This document shows positions 27,575-42,688 of a stretch of 64,000 nt of DNA, piece by piece (the stretch's first letter is position 1; each line of letters begins with the position of its first letter). Source of the DNA: Parapristionchus giblindavisi (taxonomy: Eukaryota; Nematoda; Chromadorea; Rhabditida; Diplogasteridae); the NCBI GenBank assembly GCA_943737045.1, contig CALSFV010000274.1, forward strand, positions 1 to 64,000. Reading direction: 5' to 3'. Made by a program: the position numbers and the translations under genes. The notes beneath the pieces were generated by a model. The model searched no databases. It had not been told where the DNA came from and worked only from the letters and a program-made list of their open reading frames with translations.

Positions 27575-29592
27575 TATTTCAAATGAAGAAATAAACAATA
27601 CAACATAACGGTAATCGATAATCAATAATAGAGAAATGTATAAACTGACACAATAAGAACATAAATATAAAACTTGAGTAATCAATAATAGCCATTCACA
27701 TTCAATCAATAACTGCCATACAAAAGTCTATTAGCTAATATGAAAGCCAATTAAAAAACTTTAAAAAATCCATTTGATTAAACGCGCTTTGAGCACTCGT
27801 TTGACTACTTACAAGACTATATACAAGAGGGAGTTCATGCATTCCAACGTGTGAATTTACATTGTAAAAGTCAGTACTGAAAAATCATTGAAATTTTTAA
27901 AATTCGAAAAAATTGAATTTTGATGAAAATGAGCAGAAATGGCTATAAAACGTCTATAACTAGTGTGTATGTGCGTATAACTTGTTTAAAATCACAATTT
28001 AAATCAGTTTTAATTATCAGACTGGAATGTCCATACTCACCAACCCTCCCTCAACCACCAGTCACGAGTAACTGCAAAACGCGCACAAAACCCGCCATTT
28101 CCCGCTCGAAATAGTGCCTTTCAATTGCCGCTTTTGCCTGAGCTGCGTAGCGGACGTTGCGGCGCGTTTAACGCGCGCTTCCGGTGCTCAAACGGTCCAT
28201 TTTGAAGCAAGATGTGGTCATTTAAGTGAGATATGTAACCATTTCCCTTGTATTCTCGCGATGGATTGGATAGAATACATATAATGGCTGGAATACGTCC
28301 ATAACTAGTGTCATATGTGCGTATGAGTTGTTTAAAGTCATGATTTCAATCAGTTAAAGTTGCGAGAGCGGATTGTGACGTCACCGCTTCCCTGTGGCTG
28401 CATAGAGGCAGAACAGCGAAGGCTAGCGTGAGTGCGCGCACGTCTCTCTCTCTCTCTCACTCCTCCCTTCCTCACCCTCTAATAGTGATAGTCTAGACTG
28501 TAACTTTCTTCAGCCTGGGCCAAATTTAACACTTTCTTCAGCTACTATTATGCAATTTTGCATGGAGAATTCATTAAACACACTTGTAGAGCGCTCTGAC
28601 AACGTTGGACTAGTCGAAATAACATTTTTACCCTATTTTACCAATATTTTCGATAAAAATCAATATTTAATGTAATCAGAGAGTGATAATCATATAAAAT
28701 TTGAACTCATGAACCTCAAATTGTATAGTTGATGTTGATGGGTCACGAGGGAAAATTCAGCCACATTATTACGCATAAGTTCTTGCACGTTTAAAAATTA
28801 TCCCCCCCCTTCCCCACTACTGATTAGCGTGTCTATACATCAAACATTTTCATACACACTTTGTTGCGTGAAACAATAGTATACACTGACGTCCACATAT
28901 ATTTATTCACTCAGACAGTGGCCATTCAGCACGTAAAATTGACGATTAAAGGCTTATTAAAAGTGATATAATAAGGGAATGAGGCAATTAGAGTCTGGTT
29001 GATAGAGAGATCAAAGAATGAGAAATGTATGAAATATTGATTGATACACATAAGAAGAGGTGATAGTGATATGCGATCAAAATTGAGGGGATAAGGTACA
29101 ATAACAAAACATTGATTAATTTGAAACTCTCCACTCTGATAGTACTCTCTCGCTTTCTTTGTCTACGAGAGAGCTTTGCCAGAGCGGAGAGTTTCAAAAT
29201 AGCTTGGGGTGTGACTTCTAATTATATTGATAATCAACAATAAGCGAACGATAGTATGTGAAATATAAACAAAATAAGTAAATATTAGTTGAGATACTCA
29301 GAAGTAGCACCAATAATGTTAAAAATTGAGAGAGAAGAGAAAAAAAGAGAAAAAAAATGTAGAAAAGTGAAGATTTTTCTCTACTTTCCCAACTTTTGGG
29401 ACTTTCTACACAGTATAACTACAGCATAAGTCTCACTAGAGCGTAGATTACAGTATAAATCAAGCATTGAAACAATAATCGATAATCATAATTAGAATAA
29501 TCGATACTCGAGAGGTTTAAAAAGAAACACACTAATAAGTGAGAGAAGTTTACAACATGAAATCAGTATGAAAATTCGTAAAGTAAAGAAAG
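27575..29592 (+). repeat. Satellite A unit 14 (type II-K)
   Basis: Type II-K, 2,018 bp. I noticed no private variant. Confidence 0.95.
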
Positions 29593-31610
29593 TATTTCAA
29601 ATGAAGAAATAAACAATACAACATAACGGTAATCGATAATCAATAATAGAGAAATGTATAAACTGACACAATAAGAACATAAATATAAAACTTGAGTAAT
29701 CAATAATAGCCATTCACATTCAATCAATAACTGCCATACAAAAGTCTATTAGCTAATATGAAAGCCAATTAAAAAACTTTAAAAAATCCATTTGATTAAA
29801 CGCGCTTTGAGCACTCGTTTGACTACTTACAAGACTATATACAAGAGGGAGTTCATGCATTCCAACGTGTGAATTTACATTGTAAAAGTCAGTACTGAAA
29901 AATCATTGAAATTTTTAAAATTCGAAAAAATTGAATTTTGATGAAAATGAGCAGAAATGGCTATAAAACGTCTATAACTAGTGTGTATGTGCGTATAACT
30001 TGTTTAAAATCACAATTTAAATCAGTTTTAATTATCAGACTGGAATGTCCATACTCACCAACCCTCCCTCAACCACCAGTCACGAGTAACTGCAAAACGC
30101 GCACAAAACCCGCCATTTCCCGCTCGAAATAGTGCCTTTCAATTGCCGCTTTTGCCTGAGCTGCGTAGCGGACGTTGCGGCGCGTTTAACGCGCGCTTCC
30201 GGTGCTCAAACGGTCCATTTTGAAGCAAGATGTGGTCATTTAAGTGAGATATGTAACCATTTCCCTTGTATTCTCGCGATGGATTGGATAGAATACATAT
30301 AATGGCTGGAATACGTCCATAACTAGTGTCATATGTGCGTATGAGTTGTTTAAAGTCATGATTTCAATCAGTTAAAGTTGCGAGAGCGGATTGTGACGTC
30401 ACCGCTTCCCTGTGGCTGCATAGAGGCAGAACAGCGAAGGCTAGCGTGAGTGCGCGCACGTCTCTCTCTCTCTCTCACTCCTCCCTTCCTCACCCTCTAA
30501 TAGTGATAGTCTAGACTGTAACTTTCTTCAGCCTGGGCCAAATTTAACACTTTCTTCAGCTACTATTATGCAATTTTGCATGGAGAATTCATTAAACACA
30601 CTTGTAGAGCGCTCTGACAACGTTGGACTAGTCGAAATAACATTTTTACCCTATTTTACCAATATTTTCGATAAAAATCAATATTTAATGTAATCAGAGA
30701 GTGATAATCATATAAAATTTGAACTCATGAACCTCAAATTGTATAGTTGATGTTGATGGGTCACGAGGGAAAATTCAGCCACATTATTACGCATAAGTTC
30801 TTGCACGTTTAAAAATTATCCCCCCCCTTCCCCACTACTGATTAGCGTGTCTATACATCAAACATTTTCATACACACTTTGTTGCGTGAAACAATAGTAT
30901 ACACTGACGTCCACATATATTTATTCACTCAGACAGTGGCCATTCAGCACGTAAAATTGACGATTAAAGGCTTATTAAAAGTGATATAATAAGGGAATGA
31001 GGCAATTAGAGTCTGGTTGATAGAGAGATCAAAGAATGAGAAATGTATGAAATATTGATTGATACACATAAGAAGAGGTGATAGTGATATGCGATCAAAA
31101 TTGAGGGGATAAGGTACAATAACAAAACATTGATTAATTTGAAACTCTCCACTCTGATAGTACTCTCTCGCTTTCTTTGTCTACGAGAGAGCTTTGCCAG
31201 AGCGGAGAGTTTCAAAATAGCTTGGGGTGTGACTTCTAATTATATTGATAATCAACAATAAGCGAACGATAGTATGTGAAATATAAACAAAATAAGTAAA
31301 TATTAGTTGAGATACTCAGAAGTAGCACCAATAATGTTAAAAATTGAGAGAGAAGAGAAAAAAAGAGAAAAAAAATGTAGAAAAGTGAAGATTTTTCTCT
31401 ACTTTCCCAACTTTTGGGACTTTCTACACAGTATAACTACAGCATAAGTCTCACTAGAGCGTAGATTACAGTATAAATCAAGCATTGAAACAATAATCGA
31501 TAATCATAATTAGAATAATCGATACTCGAGAGGTTTAAAAAGAAACACACTAATAAGTGAGAGAAGTTTACAACATGAAATCAGTATGAAAATTCGTAAA
31601 GTAAAGAAAG
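29593..31610 (+). repeat. Satellite A unit 15 (type II-K)
   Basis: Type II-K, 2,018 bp, apparently identical to unit 14 by eye. Confidence 0.95.
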
Positions 31611-33631
31611 TATTTCAAATGAAGAAATAAACAATACAACATAACGGTAATCGATAATCAATAATAGAGAAATGTATAAACTGACACAATAAGAACATAA
31701 ATATAAAACTTGAGTAATCAATAATAGCCATTCACATTCAATCAATAACTGCCATACAAAAGTCTATTAGCTAATATGAAAGCCAATTAAAAAACTTTAA
31801 AAAATCCATTTGATTAAACGCGCTTTGAGCACTCGTTTGACTACTTACAAGACTATATACAAGAGGGAGTTCATGCATTCCAACGTGTGAATTTACATTG
31901 TAAAAGTCAGTACTGAAAAATCATTGAAATTTTTAAAATTCGAAAAAATTGAATTTTGATGAAAATGAGCAGAAATGGCTATAAAACGTCTATAACTAGT
32001 GTGTATGTGCGTATAACTTGTTTAAAATCACAATTTAAATCAGTTTTAATTATCAGACTGGAATGTCCATACTCACCAACCCTCCCTCAACCACCAGTCA
32101 CGAGTAACTGCAAAACGCGCACAAAACCCGCCATTTCCCGCTCGAAATAGTGCCTTTCAATTGCCGCTTTTGCCTGAGCTGCGTAGCGGACGTTGCGGCG
32201 CGTTTAACGCGCGCTTCCGGTGCTCAAACGGTCCATTTTGAAGCAAGATGTGGTCATTTAAGTGAGATATGTAACCATTTCCCTTGTATTCTCGCGATGG
32301 ATTGGATAGAATACATATAATGGCTGGAATACGTCCATAACTAGTGTCATATGTGCGTATGAGTTGTTTAAAGTCATGATTTCAATCAGTTAAAGTTGCG
32401 AGAGCGGATTGTGACGTCACCGCTTCCCTGTGGCTGCATAGAGGCAGAACAGCGAAGGCTAGCGTGAGTGCGCGCACGTCTCTCTCTCTCTCTCACTCCT
32501 CCCTTCCTCACCCTCTAATAGTGATAGTCTAGACTGTAACTTTCTTCAGCCTGGGCCAAATTTAACACTTTCTTCAGCTACTATTATGCAATTTTGCATG
32601 GAGAATTCATTAAACACACTTGTAGAGCGCTCTGACAACGTTGGACTAGTCGAAATAACATTTTTACCCTATTTTACCAATATTTTCGATAAAAATCAAT
32701 ATTTAATGTAATCAGAGAGTGATAATCATATAAAATTTGAACTCATGAACCTCAAATTGTATAGTTGATGTTGATGGGTCACGAGGGAAAATTCAGCCAC
32801 ATTATTACGCATAAGTTCTTGCACGTTTAAAAATTATCCCCCCCCCCCTTCCCCACTACTGATTAGCGTGTCTATACATCAAACATTTTCATACACACTT
32901 TGTTGCGTGAAACAATAGTATACACTGACGTCCACATATATTTATTCACTCAGACAGTGGCCATTCAGCACGTAAAATTGACGATTAAAGGCTTATTAAA
33001 AGTGATATAATAAGGGAATGAGGCAATTAGAGTCTGGTTGATAGAGAGATCAAAGAATGAGAAATGTATGAAATATTGATTGATACACATAAGAAGAGGT
33101 GATAGTGATATGCGATCAAAATTGAGGGGATAAGGTACAATAACAAAACATTGATTAATTTGAAACTCTCCACTCTGATAGTACTCTCTCGCTTTCTTTG
33201 TCTACGAGAGAGCTTTGCCAGAGCGGAGAGTTTCAAAATAGCTTGGGGTGTGACTTCTAATTATATTGATAATCAACAATAAGCGAACGATAGTATGTGA
33301 AATATAAACAAAATAAGTAAATATTAGTTGAGATACTCAGAAGTAGCACCAATAATGTTAAAAATTGAGAGAGAAGAGAAAAAAAGAGAAAAAAAATGTA
33401 GAAAAGTGAAGATTTTTCTCTACTTTCCCAACTTTTGGGACTTTCTACACAGTATAACTACAGCATAAGTCTCACTAGAGCGTAGATTACAGTATAAATC
33501 AAGCATTGAAACAATAATCGATAATCATAATTAGAATAATCGATACTCGAGAGGTTTAAAAAGAAACACACTAATAAGTGAGAGAAGTTTACAACATGAA
33601 ATCAGTATGAAAATTCGTAAAGTAAAGAAAG
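31611..33631 (+). repeat. Satellite A unit 16 (type II-K)
   Basis: Type II-K. It has the longest poly-C tract seen in the array (11 C at about 32838-32848, against 7-9 in most units), which accounts for its 2,021-bp length. Confidence 0.95.
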
Positions 33632-35650
33632 TATTTCAAATGAAGAAATAAACAATACAACATAACGGTAATCGATAATCAATAATAGAGAAATGTATAA
33701 ACTGACACAATAAGAACATAAATATAAAACTTGAGTAATCAATAATAGCCATTCACATTCAATCAATAACTGCCATACAAAAGTCTATTAGCTAATATGA
33801 AAGCCAATTAAAAAACTTTAAAAAATCCATTTGATTAAACGCGCTTTGAGCACTCGTTTGACTACTTACAAGACTATATACAAGAGGGAGTTCATGCATT
33901 CCAACGTGTGAATTTACATTGTAAAAGTCAGTACTGAAAAATCATTGAAATTTTTAAAATTCGAAAAAATTGAATTTTGATGAAAATGAGCAGAAATGGC
34001 TATAAAACGTCTATAACTAGTGTGTATGTGCGTATAACTTGTTTAAAATCACAATTTAAATCAGCTTTAATTATCAGACTGGAATGTCCATACTCACCAA
34101 CCCTCCCTCAACCACCAGTCACGAGTAACTGCAATACGCGCACAAAACCCGCCATTTCCCGCTCCAAATAGTGCCTTTCAATTGCCGCTTTTGCCTGAGC
34201 TGCGTAGCGGACGTTGCGGCGCGTTAAAACGCGCGCTTCCGGTGCTCAAACGGTCCATTTTGAAGCAAGATGTGGTCATTTAAGTGAGATATGTAACCAT
34301 TTCCCTTGTATTCTCGCGATGGATTGGATAGAATACATATAATGGCTGGAATACGTCCATAACTAGTGTCATATGTGCGTATGAGTTGTTTAAAGTCATG
34401 ATTTCAATCAGTTAAAGTTGCGAGAGCGGATTGTGACGTCACCGCTTCCCTGTGGCTGCATAGAGGCAGAACAGCGAAGGCTAGCGTGAGTGCGCGCACG
34501 TCTCTCTCTCTCTCTCACTCCTCCCTTCCTCACCCTCTAATAGTGATAGTCTAGACTGTAACTTTCTTCAGCCTGGGCCAAATTTAACACTTTCTTCAGC
34601 TACTATTATGCAATTTTGCATGGAGAATTCATTAAACACACTTGTAGAGCGCTCTGACAACGTTGGACTAGTCGAAATAACATTTTTACCCTATTTTACC
34701 AATATTTTCGATAAAAATCAATATTTAATGTAATCAGAGAGTGATAATCATATAAAATTTGAACTCATGAACCTCAAATTGTATAGTTGATGTTGATGGG
34801 TCACGAGGGAAAATTCAGCCACATTATTACGCATAAGTTCTTGCACGTTTAAAAATTATCCCCCCCCTTCCCCACTACTGATTAGCGTGTCTATACATCA
34901 AACATTTTCATACACACTTTGTTGCGTGAAACAATAGTATACACTGACGTCCACATATATTTATTCACTCAGACAGTGGCCATTCAGCACGTAAAATTGA
35001 CGATTAAAGGCTTATTAAAAGTGATATAATAAGGGAATGAGGCAATTAGAGTCTGGTTGATAGAGAGATCAAAGAATGAGAAATGTATGAAATATTGATT
35101 GATACACATAAGAAGAGGTGATAGTGATATGCGATCAAAATTGAGGGGATAAGGTACAATAACAAAACATTGATTAATTTGAAACTCTCCACTCTGATAG
35201 TACTCTCTCGCTTTCTTTGTCTACGAGAGAGCTTTGCCAGAGCGGAGAGTTTCAAAATAGCTTGGGGTGTGACTTCTAATTATATTGATAATCAACAATA
35301 AGCGAACGATAGTATGTGAAATATAAACAAAATAAGTAAATATTAGTTGAGATACTCAGAAGTAGCACCAATAATGTTAAAAATTGAGAGAGAAGAGAAA
35401 AAAAGAGAAAAAAAATGTAGAAAAGTGAAGATTTTTCTCTACTTTCCCAACTTTTGGGACTTTCTACACAGTATAACTACAGCATAAGTCTCACTAGAGC
35501 GTAGATTACAGTATAAATCAAGCATTGAAACAATAATCGATAATCATAATTAGAATAATCGATACTCGAGAGGTTTAAAAAGAAACACACTAATAAGTGA
35601 GAGAAGTTTACAACATGAAATCAGTATGAAAATTCGTAAAGTAAAGAAAG
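33632..35650 (+). repeat. Satellite A unit 17 (type II-N)
   Basis: First of four consecutive II-N units (17-20), all about 2,019 bp. This looks like a local expansion of one variant. Confidence 0.95.
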
Positions 35651-37669
35651 TATTTCAAATGAAGAAATAAACAATACAACATAACGGTAATCGATAATCA
35701 ATAATAGAGAAATGTATAAACTGACACAATAAGAACATAAATATAAAACTTGAGTAATCAATAATAGCCATTCACATTCAATCAATAACTGCCATACAAA
35801 AGTCTATTAGCTAATATGAAAGCCAATTAAAAAACTTTAAAAAATCCATTTGATTAAACGCGCTTTGAGCACTCGTTTGACTACTTACAAGACTATATAC
35901 AAGAGGGAGTTCATGCATTCCAACGTGTGAATTTACATTGTAAAAGTCAGTACTGAAAAATCATTGAAATTTTTAAAATTCGAAAAAATTGAATTTTGAT
36001 GAAAATGAGCAGAAATGGCTATAAAACGTCTATAACTAGTGTGTATGTGCGTATAACTTGTTTAAAATCACAATTTAAATCAGCTTTAATTATCAGACTG
36101 GAATGTCCATACTCACCAACCCTCCCTCAACCACCAGTCACGAGTAACTGCAATACGCGCACAAAACCCGCCATTTCCCGCTCCAAATAGTGCCTTTCAA
36201 TTGCCGCTTTTGCCTGAGCTGCGTAGCGGACGTTGCGGCGCGTTAAAACGCGCGCTTCCGGTGCTCAAACGGTCCATTTTGAAGCAAGATGTGGTCATTT
36301 AAGTGAGATATGTAACCATTTCCCTTGTATTCTCGCGATGGATTGGATAGAATACATATAATGGCTGGAATACGTCCATAACTAGTGTCATATGTGCGTA
36401 TGAGTTGTTTAAAGTCATGATTTCAATCAGTTAAAGTTGCGAGAGCGGATTGTGACGTCACCGCTTCCCTGTGGCTGCATAGAGGCAGAACAGCGAAGGC
36501 TAGCGTGAGTGCGCGCACGTCTCTCTCTCTCTCTCACTCCTCCCTTCCTCACCCTCTAATAGTGATAGTCTAGACTGTAACTTTCTTCAGCCTGGGCCAA
36601 ATTTAACACTTTCTTCAGCTACTATTATGCAATTTTGCATGGAGAATTCATTAAACACACTTGTAGAGCGCTCTGACAACGTTGGACTAGTCGAAATAAC
36701 ATTTTTACCCTATTTTACCAATATTTTCGATAAAAATCAATATTTAATGTAATCAGAGAGTGATAATCATATAAAATTTGAACTCATGAACCTCAAATTG
36801 TATAGTTGATGTTGATGGGTCACGAGGGAAAATTCAGCCACATTATTACGCATAAGTTCTTGCACGTTTAAAAATTATCCCCCCCCTTCCCCACTACTGA
36901 TTAGCGTGTCTATACATCAAACATTTTCATACACACTTTGTTGCGTGAAACAATAGTATACACTGACGTCCACATATATTTATTCACTCAGACAGTGGCC
37001 ATTCAGCACGTAAAATTGACGATTAAAGGCTTATTAAAAGTGATATAATAAGGGAATGAGGCAATTAGAGTCTGGTTGATAGAGAGATCAAAGAATGAGA
37101 AATGTATGAAATATTGATTGATACACATAAGAAGAGGTGATAGTGATATGCGATCAAAATTGAGGGGATAAGGTACAATAACAAAACATTGATTAATTTG
37201 AAACTCTCCACTCTGATAGTACTCTCTCGCTTTCTTTGTCTACGAGAGAGCTTTGCCAGAGCGGAGAGTTTCAAAATAGCTTGGGGTGTGACTTCTAATT
37301 ATATTGATAATCAACAATAAGCGAACGATAGTATGTGAAATATAAACAAAATAAGTAAATATTAGTTGAGATACTCAGAAGTAGCACCAATAATGTTAAA
37401 AATTGAGAGAGAAGAGAAAAAAAGAGAAAAAAAATGTAGAAAAGTGAAGATTTTTCTCTACTTTCCCAACTTTTGGGACTTTCTACACAGTATAACTACA
37501 GCATAAGTCTCACTAGAGCGTAGATTACAGTATAAATCAAGCATTGAAACAATAATCGATAATCATAATTAGAATAATCGATACTCGAGAGGTTTAAAAA
37601 GAAACACACTAATAAGTGAGAGAAGTTTACAACATGAAATCAGTATGAAAATTCGTAAAGTAAAGAAAG
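35651..37669 (+). repeat. Satellite A unit 18 (type II-N)
   Basis: II-N, 2,019 bp, part of the 17-20 run. Confidence 0.95.
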
Positions 37670-39688
37670 TATTTCAAATGAAGAAATAAACAATACAACA
37701 TAACGGTAATCGATAATCAATAATAGAGAAATGTATAAACTGACACAATAAGAACATAAATATAAAACTTGAGTAATCAATAATAGCCATTCACATTCAA
37801 TCAATAACTGCCATACAAAAGTCTATTAGCTAATATGAAAGCCAATTAAAAAACTTTAAAAAATCCATTTGATTAAACGCGCTTTGAGCACTCGTTTGAC
37901 TACTTACAAGACTATATACAAGAGGGAGTTCATGCATTCCAACGTGTGAATTTACATTGTAAAAGTCAGTACTGAAAAATCATTGAAATTTTTAAAATTC
38001 GAAAAAATTGAATTTTGATGAAAATGAGCAGAAATGGCTATAAAACGTCTATAACTAGTGTGTATGTGCGTATAACTTGTTTAAAATCACAATTTAAATC
38101 AGCTTTAATTATCAGACTGGAATGTCCATACTCACCAACCCTCCCTCAACCACCAGTCACGAGTAACTGCAATACGCGCACAAAACCCGCCATTTCCCGC
38201 TCCAAATAGTGCCTTTCAATTGCCGCTTTTGCCTGAGCTGCGTAGCGGACGTTGCGGCGCGTTAAAACGCGCGCTTCCGGTGCTCAAACGGTCCATTTTG
38301 AAGCAAGATGTGGTCATTTAAGTGAGATATGTAACCATTTCCCTTGTATTCTCGCGATGGATTGGATAGAATACATATAATGGCTGGAATACGTCCATAA
38401 CTAGTGTCATATGTGCGTATGAGTTGTTTAAAGTCATGATTTCAATCAGTTAAAGTTGCGAGAGCGGATTGTGACGTCACCGCTTCCCTGTGGCTGCATA
38501 GAGGCAGAACAGCGAAGGCTAGCGTGAGTGCGCGCACGTCTCTCTCTCTCTCTCACTCCTCCCTTCCTCACCCTCTAATAGTGATAGTCTAGACTGTAAC
38601 TTTCTTCAGCCTGGGCCAAATTTAACACTTTCTTCAGCTACTATTATGCAATTTTGCATGGAGAATTCATTAAACACACTTGTAGAGCGCTCTGACAACG
38701 TTGGACTAGTCGAAATAACATTTTTACCCTATTTTACCAATATTTTCGATAAAAATCAATATTTAATGTAATCAGAGAGTGATAATCATATAAAATTTGA
38801 ACTCATGAACCTCAAATTGTATAGTTGATGTTGATGGGTCACGAGGGAAAATTCAGCCACATTATTACGCATAAGTTCTTGCACGTTTAAAAATTATCCC
38901 CCCCCTTCCCCACTACTGATTAGCGTGTCTATACATCAAACATTTTCATACACACTTTGTTGCGTGAAACAATAGTATACACTGACGTCCACATATATTT
39001 ATTCACTCAGACAGTGGCCATTCAGCACGTAAAATTGACGATTAAAGGCTTATTAAAAGTGATATAATAAGGGAATGAGGCAATTAGAGTCTGGTTGATA
39101 GAGAGATCAAAGAATGAGAAATGTATGAAATATTGATTGATACACATAAGAAGAGGTGATAGTGATATGCGATCAAAATTGAGGGGATAAGGTACAATAA
39201 CAAAACATTGATTAATTTGAAACTCTCCACTCTGATAGTACTCTCTCGCTTTCTTTGTCTACGAGAGAGCTTTGCCAGAGCGGAGAGTTTCAAAATAGCT
39301 TGGGGTGTGACTTCTAATTATATTGATAATCAACAATAAGCGAACGATAGTATGTGAAATATAAACAAAATAAGTAAATATTAGTTGAGATACTCAGAAG
39401 TAGCACCAATAATGTTAAAAATTGAGAGAGAAGAGAAAAAAAGAGAAAAAAAATGTAGAAAAGTGAAGATTTTTCTCTACTTTCCCAACTTTTGGGACTT
39501 TCTACACAGTATAACTACAGCATAAGTCTCACTAGAGCGTAGATTACAGTATAAATCAAGCATTGAAACAATAATCGATAATCATAATTAGAATAATCGA
39601 TACTCGAGAGGTTTAAAAAGAAACACACTAATAAGTGAGAGAAGTTTACAACATGAAATCAGTATGAAAATTCGTAAAGTAAAGAAAG
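37670..39688 (+). repeat. Satellite A unit 19 (type II-N)
   Basis: II-N, 2,019 bp, part of the 17-20 run. Confidence 0.95.
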
Positions 39689-41707
39689 TATTTCAAATGA
39701 AGAAATAAACAATACAACATAACGGTAATCGATAATCAATAATAGAGAAATGTATAAACTGACACAATAAGAACATAAATATAAAACTTGAGTAATCAAT
39801 AATAGCCATTCACATTCAATCAATAACTGCCATACAAAAGTCTATTAGCTAATATGAAAGCCAATTAAAAAACTTTAAAAAATCCATTTGATTAAACGCG
39901 CTTTGAGCACTCGTTTGACTACTTACAAGACTATATACAAGAGGGAGTTCATGCATTCCAACGTGTGAATTTACATTGTAAAAGTCAGTACTGAAAAATC
40001 ATTGAAATTTTTAAAATTCGAAAAAATTGAATTTTGATGAAAATGAGCAGAAATGGCTATAAAACGTCTATAACTAGTGTGTATGTGCGTATAACTTGTT
40101 TAAAATCACAATTTAAATCAGCTTTAATTATCAGACTGGAATGTCCATACTCACCAACCCTCCCTCAACCACCAGTCACGAGTAACTGCAATACGCGCAC
40201 AAAACCCGCCATTTCCCGCTCCAAATAGTGCCTTTCAATTGCCGCTTTTGCCTGAGCTGCGTAGCGGACGTTGCGGCGCGTTAAAACGCGCGCTTCCGGT
40301 GCTCAAACGGTCCATTTTGAAGCAAGATGTGGTCATTTAAGTGAGATATGTAACCATTTCCCTTGTATTCTCGCGATGGATTGGATAGAATACATATAAT
40401 GGCTGGAATACGTCCATAACTAGTGTCATATGTGCGTATGAGTTGTTTAAAGTCATGATTTCAATCAGTTAAAGTTGCGAGAGCGGATTGTGACGTCACC
40501 GCTTCCCTGTGGCTGCATAGAGGCAGAACAGCGAAGGCTAGCGTGAGTGCGCGCACGTCTCTCTCTCTCTCTCACTCCTCCCTTCCTCACCCTCTAATAG
40601 TGATAGTCTAGACTGTAACTTTCTTCAGCCTGGGCCAAATTTAACACTTTCTTCAGCTACTATTATGCAATTTTGCATGGAGAATTCATTAAACACACTT
40701 GTAGAGCGCTCTGACAACGTTGGACTAGTCGAAATAACATTTTTACCCTATTTTACCAATATTTTCGATAAAAATCAATATTTAATGTAATCAGAGAGTG
40801 ATAATCATATAAAATTTGAACTCATGAACCTCAAATTGTATAGTTGATGTTGATGGGTCACGAGGGAAAATTCAGCCACATTATTACGCATAAGTTCTTG
40901 CACGTTTAAAAATTATCCCCCCCCTTCCCCACTACTGATTAGCGTGTCTATACATCAAACATTTTCATACACACTTTGTTGCGTGAAACAATAGTATACA
41001 CTGACGTCCACATATATTTATTCACTCAGACAGTGGCCATTCAGCACGTAAAATTGACGATTAAAGGCTTATTAAAAGTGATATAATAAGGGAATGAGGC
41101 AATTAGAGTCTGGTTGATAGAGAGATCAAAGAATGAGAAATGTATGAAATATTGATTGATACACATAAGAAGAGGTGATAGTGATATGCGATCAAAATTG
41201 AGGGGATAAGGTACAATAACAAAACATTGATTAATTTGAAACTCTCCACTCTGATAGTACTCTCTCGCTTTCTTTGTCTACGAGAGAGCTTTGCCAGAGC
41301 GGAGAGTTTCAAAATAGCTTGGGGTGTGACTTCTAATTATATTGATAATCAACAATAAGCGAACGATAGTATGTGAAATATAAACAAAATAAGTAAATAT
41401 TAGTTGAGATACTCAGAAGTAGCACCAATAATGTTAAAAATTGAGAGAGAAGAGAAAAAAAGAGAAAAAAAATGTAGAAAAGTGAAGATTTTTCTCTACT
41501 TTCCCAACTTTTGGGACTTTCTACACAGTATAACTACAGCATAAGTCTCACTAGAGCGTAGATTACAGTATAAATCAAGCATTGAAACAATAATCGATAA
41601 TCATAATTAGAATAATCGATACTCGAGAGGTTTAAAAAGAAACACACTAATAAGTGAGAGAAGTTTACAACATGAAATCAGTATGAAAATTCGTAAAGTA
41701 AAGAAAG
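39689..41707 (+). repeat. Satellite A unit 20 (type II-N)
   Basis: II-N, 2,019 bp, last of the 17-20 run. Confidence 0.95.
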
Positions 41708-42255
41708 TATTTCAAATGAAGAAATAAACAATACAACATAACGGTAATCGATAATCAATAATAGAGAAATGTATAAACTGACACAATAAGAACATAAATA
41801 TAAAACTTGAGTAATCAATAATAGCCATTCACATTCAATCAATAACTGCCATACAAAAGTCTATTAGCTAATATGAAAGCCAATTAAAAAACTTTAAAAA
41901 ATCCATTTGATTAAACGCGCTTTGAGCACTCGTTTGACTACTTACAAGACTATATACAAGAGGGAGTTCATGCATTCCAACGTGTGAATTTACATTGTAA
42001 AAGTCAGTACTGAAAAATCATTGAAATTTTTAAAATTCGAAAAAATTGAATTTTGATGAAAATGAGCAGAAATGGCTATAAAACGTCTATAACTAGTGTG
42101 TATGTGCGTATAACTTGTTTAAAATCACAATTTAAATCAGTTTTAATTATCAGACTGGAATGTCCATACTCACCAACCCTCCCTCAACCACCAGTCACGA
42201 GTAACTGCAAAACGCGCACAAAACCCGCCATTTCCCGCTCGAAATAGTGCCTTTC

Positions 42256-42611
42256 TGTTATGTCCTTAGTTCGTCCCCGTTGTCGTGTAGTGTGGTGTGA
42301 TGTAGTACAAGGGTTACTATCTTGCTTTATTAGCAGCAGAGAGAGATTTACAGAGTAGTGATCGGGAAGACTGAATCACTCTAGACTGATTGGGAAGTCT
42401 AGACATAAGAGTGGGCGGGGCCAGACACTAGAGAGTAGAGAGTGTGAGAGGTAGAGTGGCGAGAGAGTGTGCGGATCAGAGATAGTGTAGTCTGATCGCG
42501 CACGTGCACTTGTTTACATGATGAAATATTCTAATCGATATTGCATAGGGAATAGAGGGGATTACTAACTAGAATAGAGTAATTGATGTACATGAGAATA
42601 GGTATCTAACA
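42256..42611 (-). repeat. 3' LTR (356 bp)
   Basis: I read it as identical to the 5' LTR. Its AATAAA (plus-strand TTTATT at 42326-42331) would terminate the genomic transcript. Identity of the two LTRs means too little time has passed for substitutions, so the insertion is young relative to the subfamily divergence of the satellite. Confidence 0.95.
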
Positions 42612-42621
42612 CCTTCCCCCT
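42612..42621 (-). promoter_or_regulatory. Polypurine tract
   Basis: AGGGGGAAGG on the minus strand directly abuts the 3' LTR. It is the expected primer for plus-strand DNA synthesis. Confidence 0.85.
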
Positions 42622-42688
42622 AAGATGGAACATCTTACAGAAAAATGAATCAATTACGATAATATGATACAATGAACAACAAGACCAC

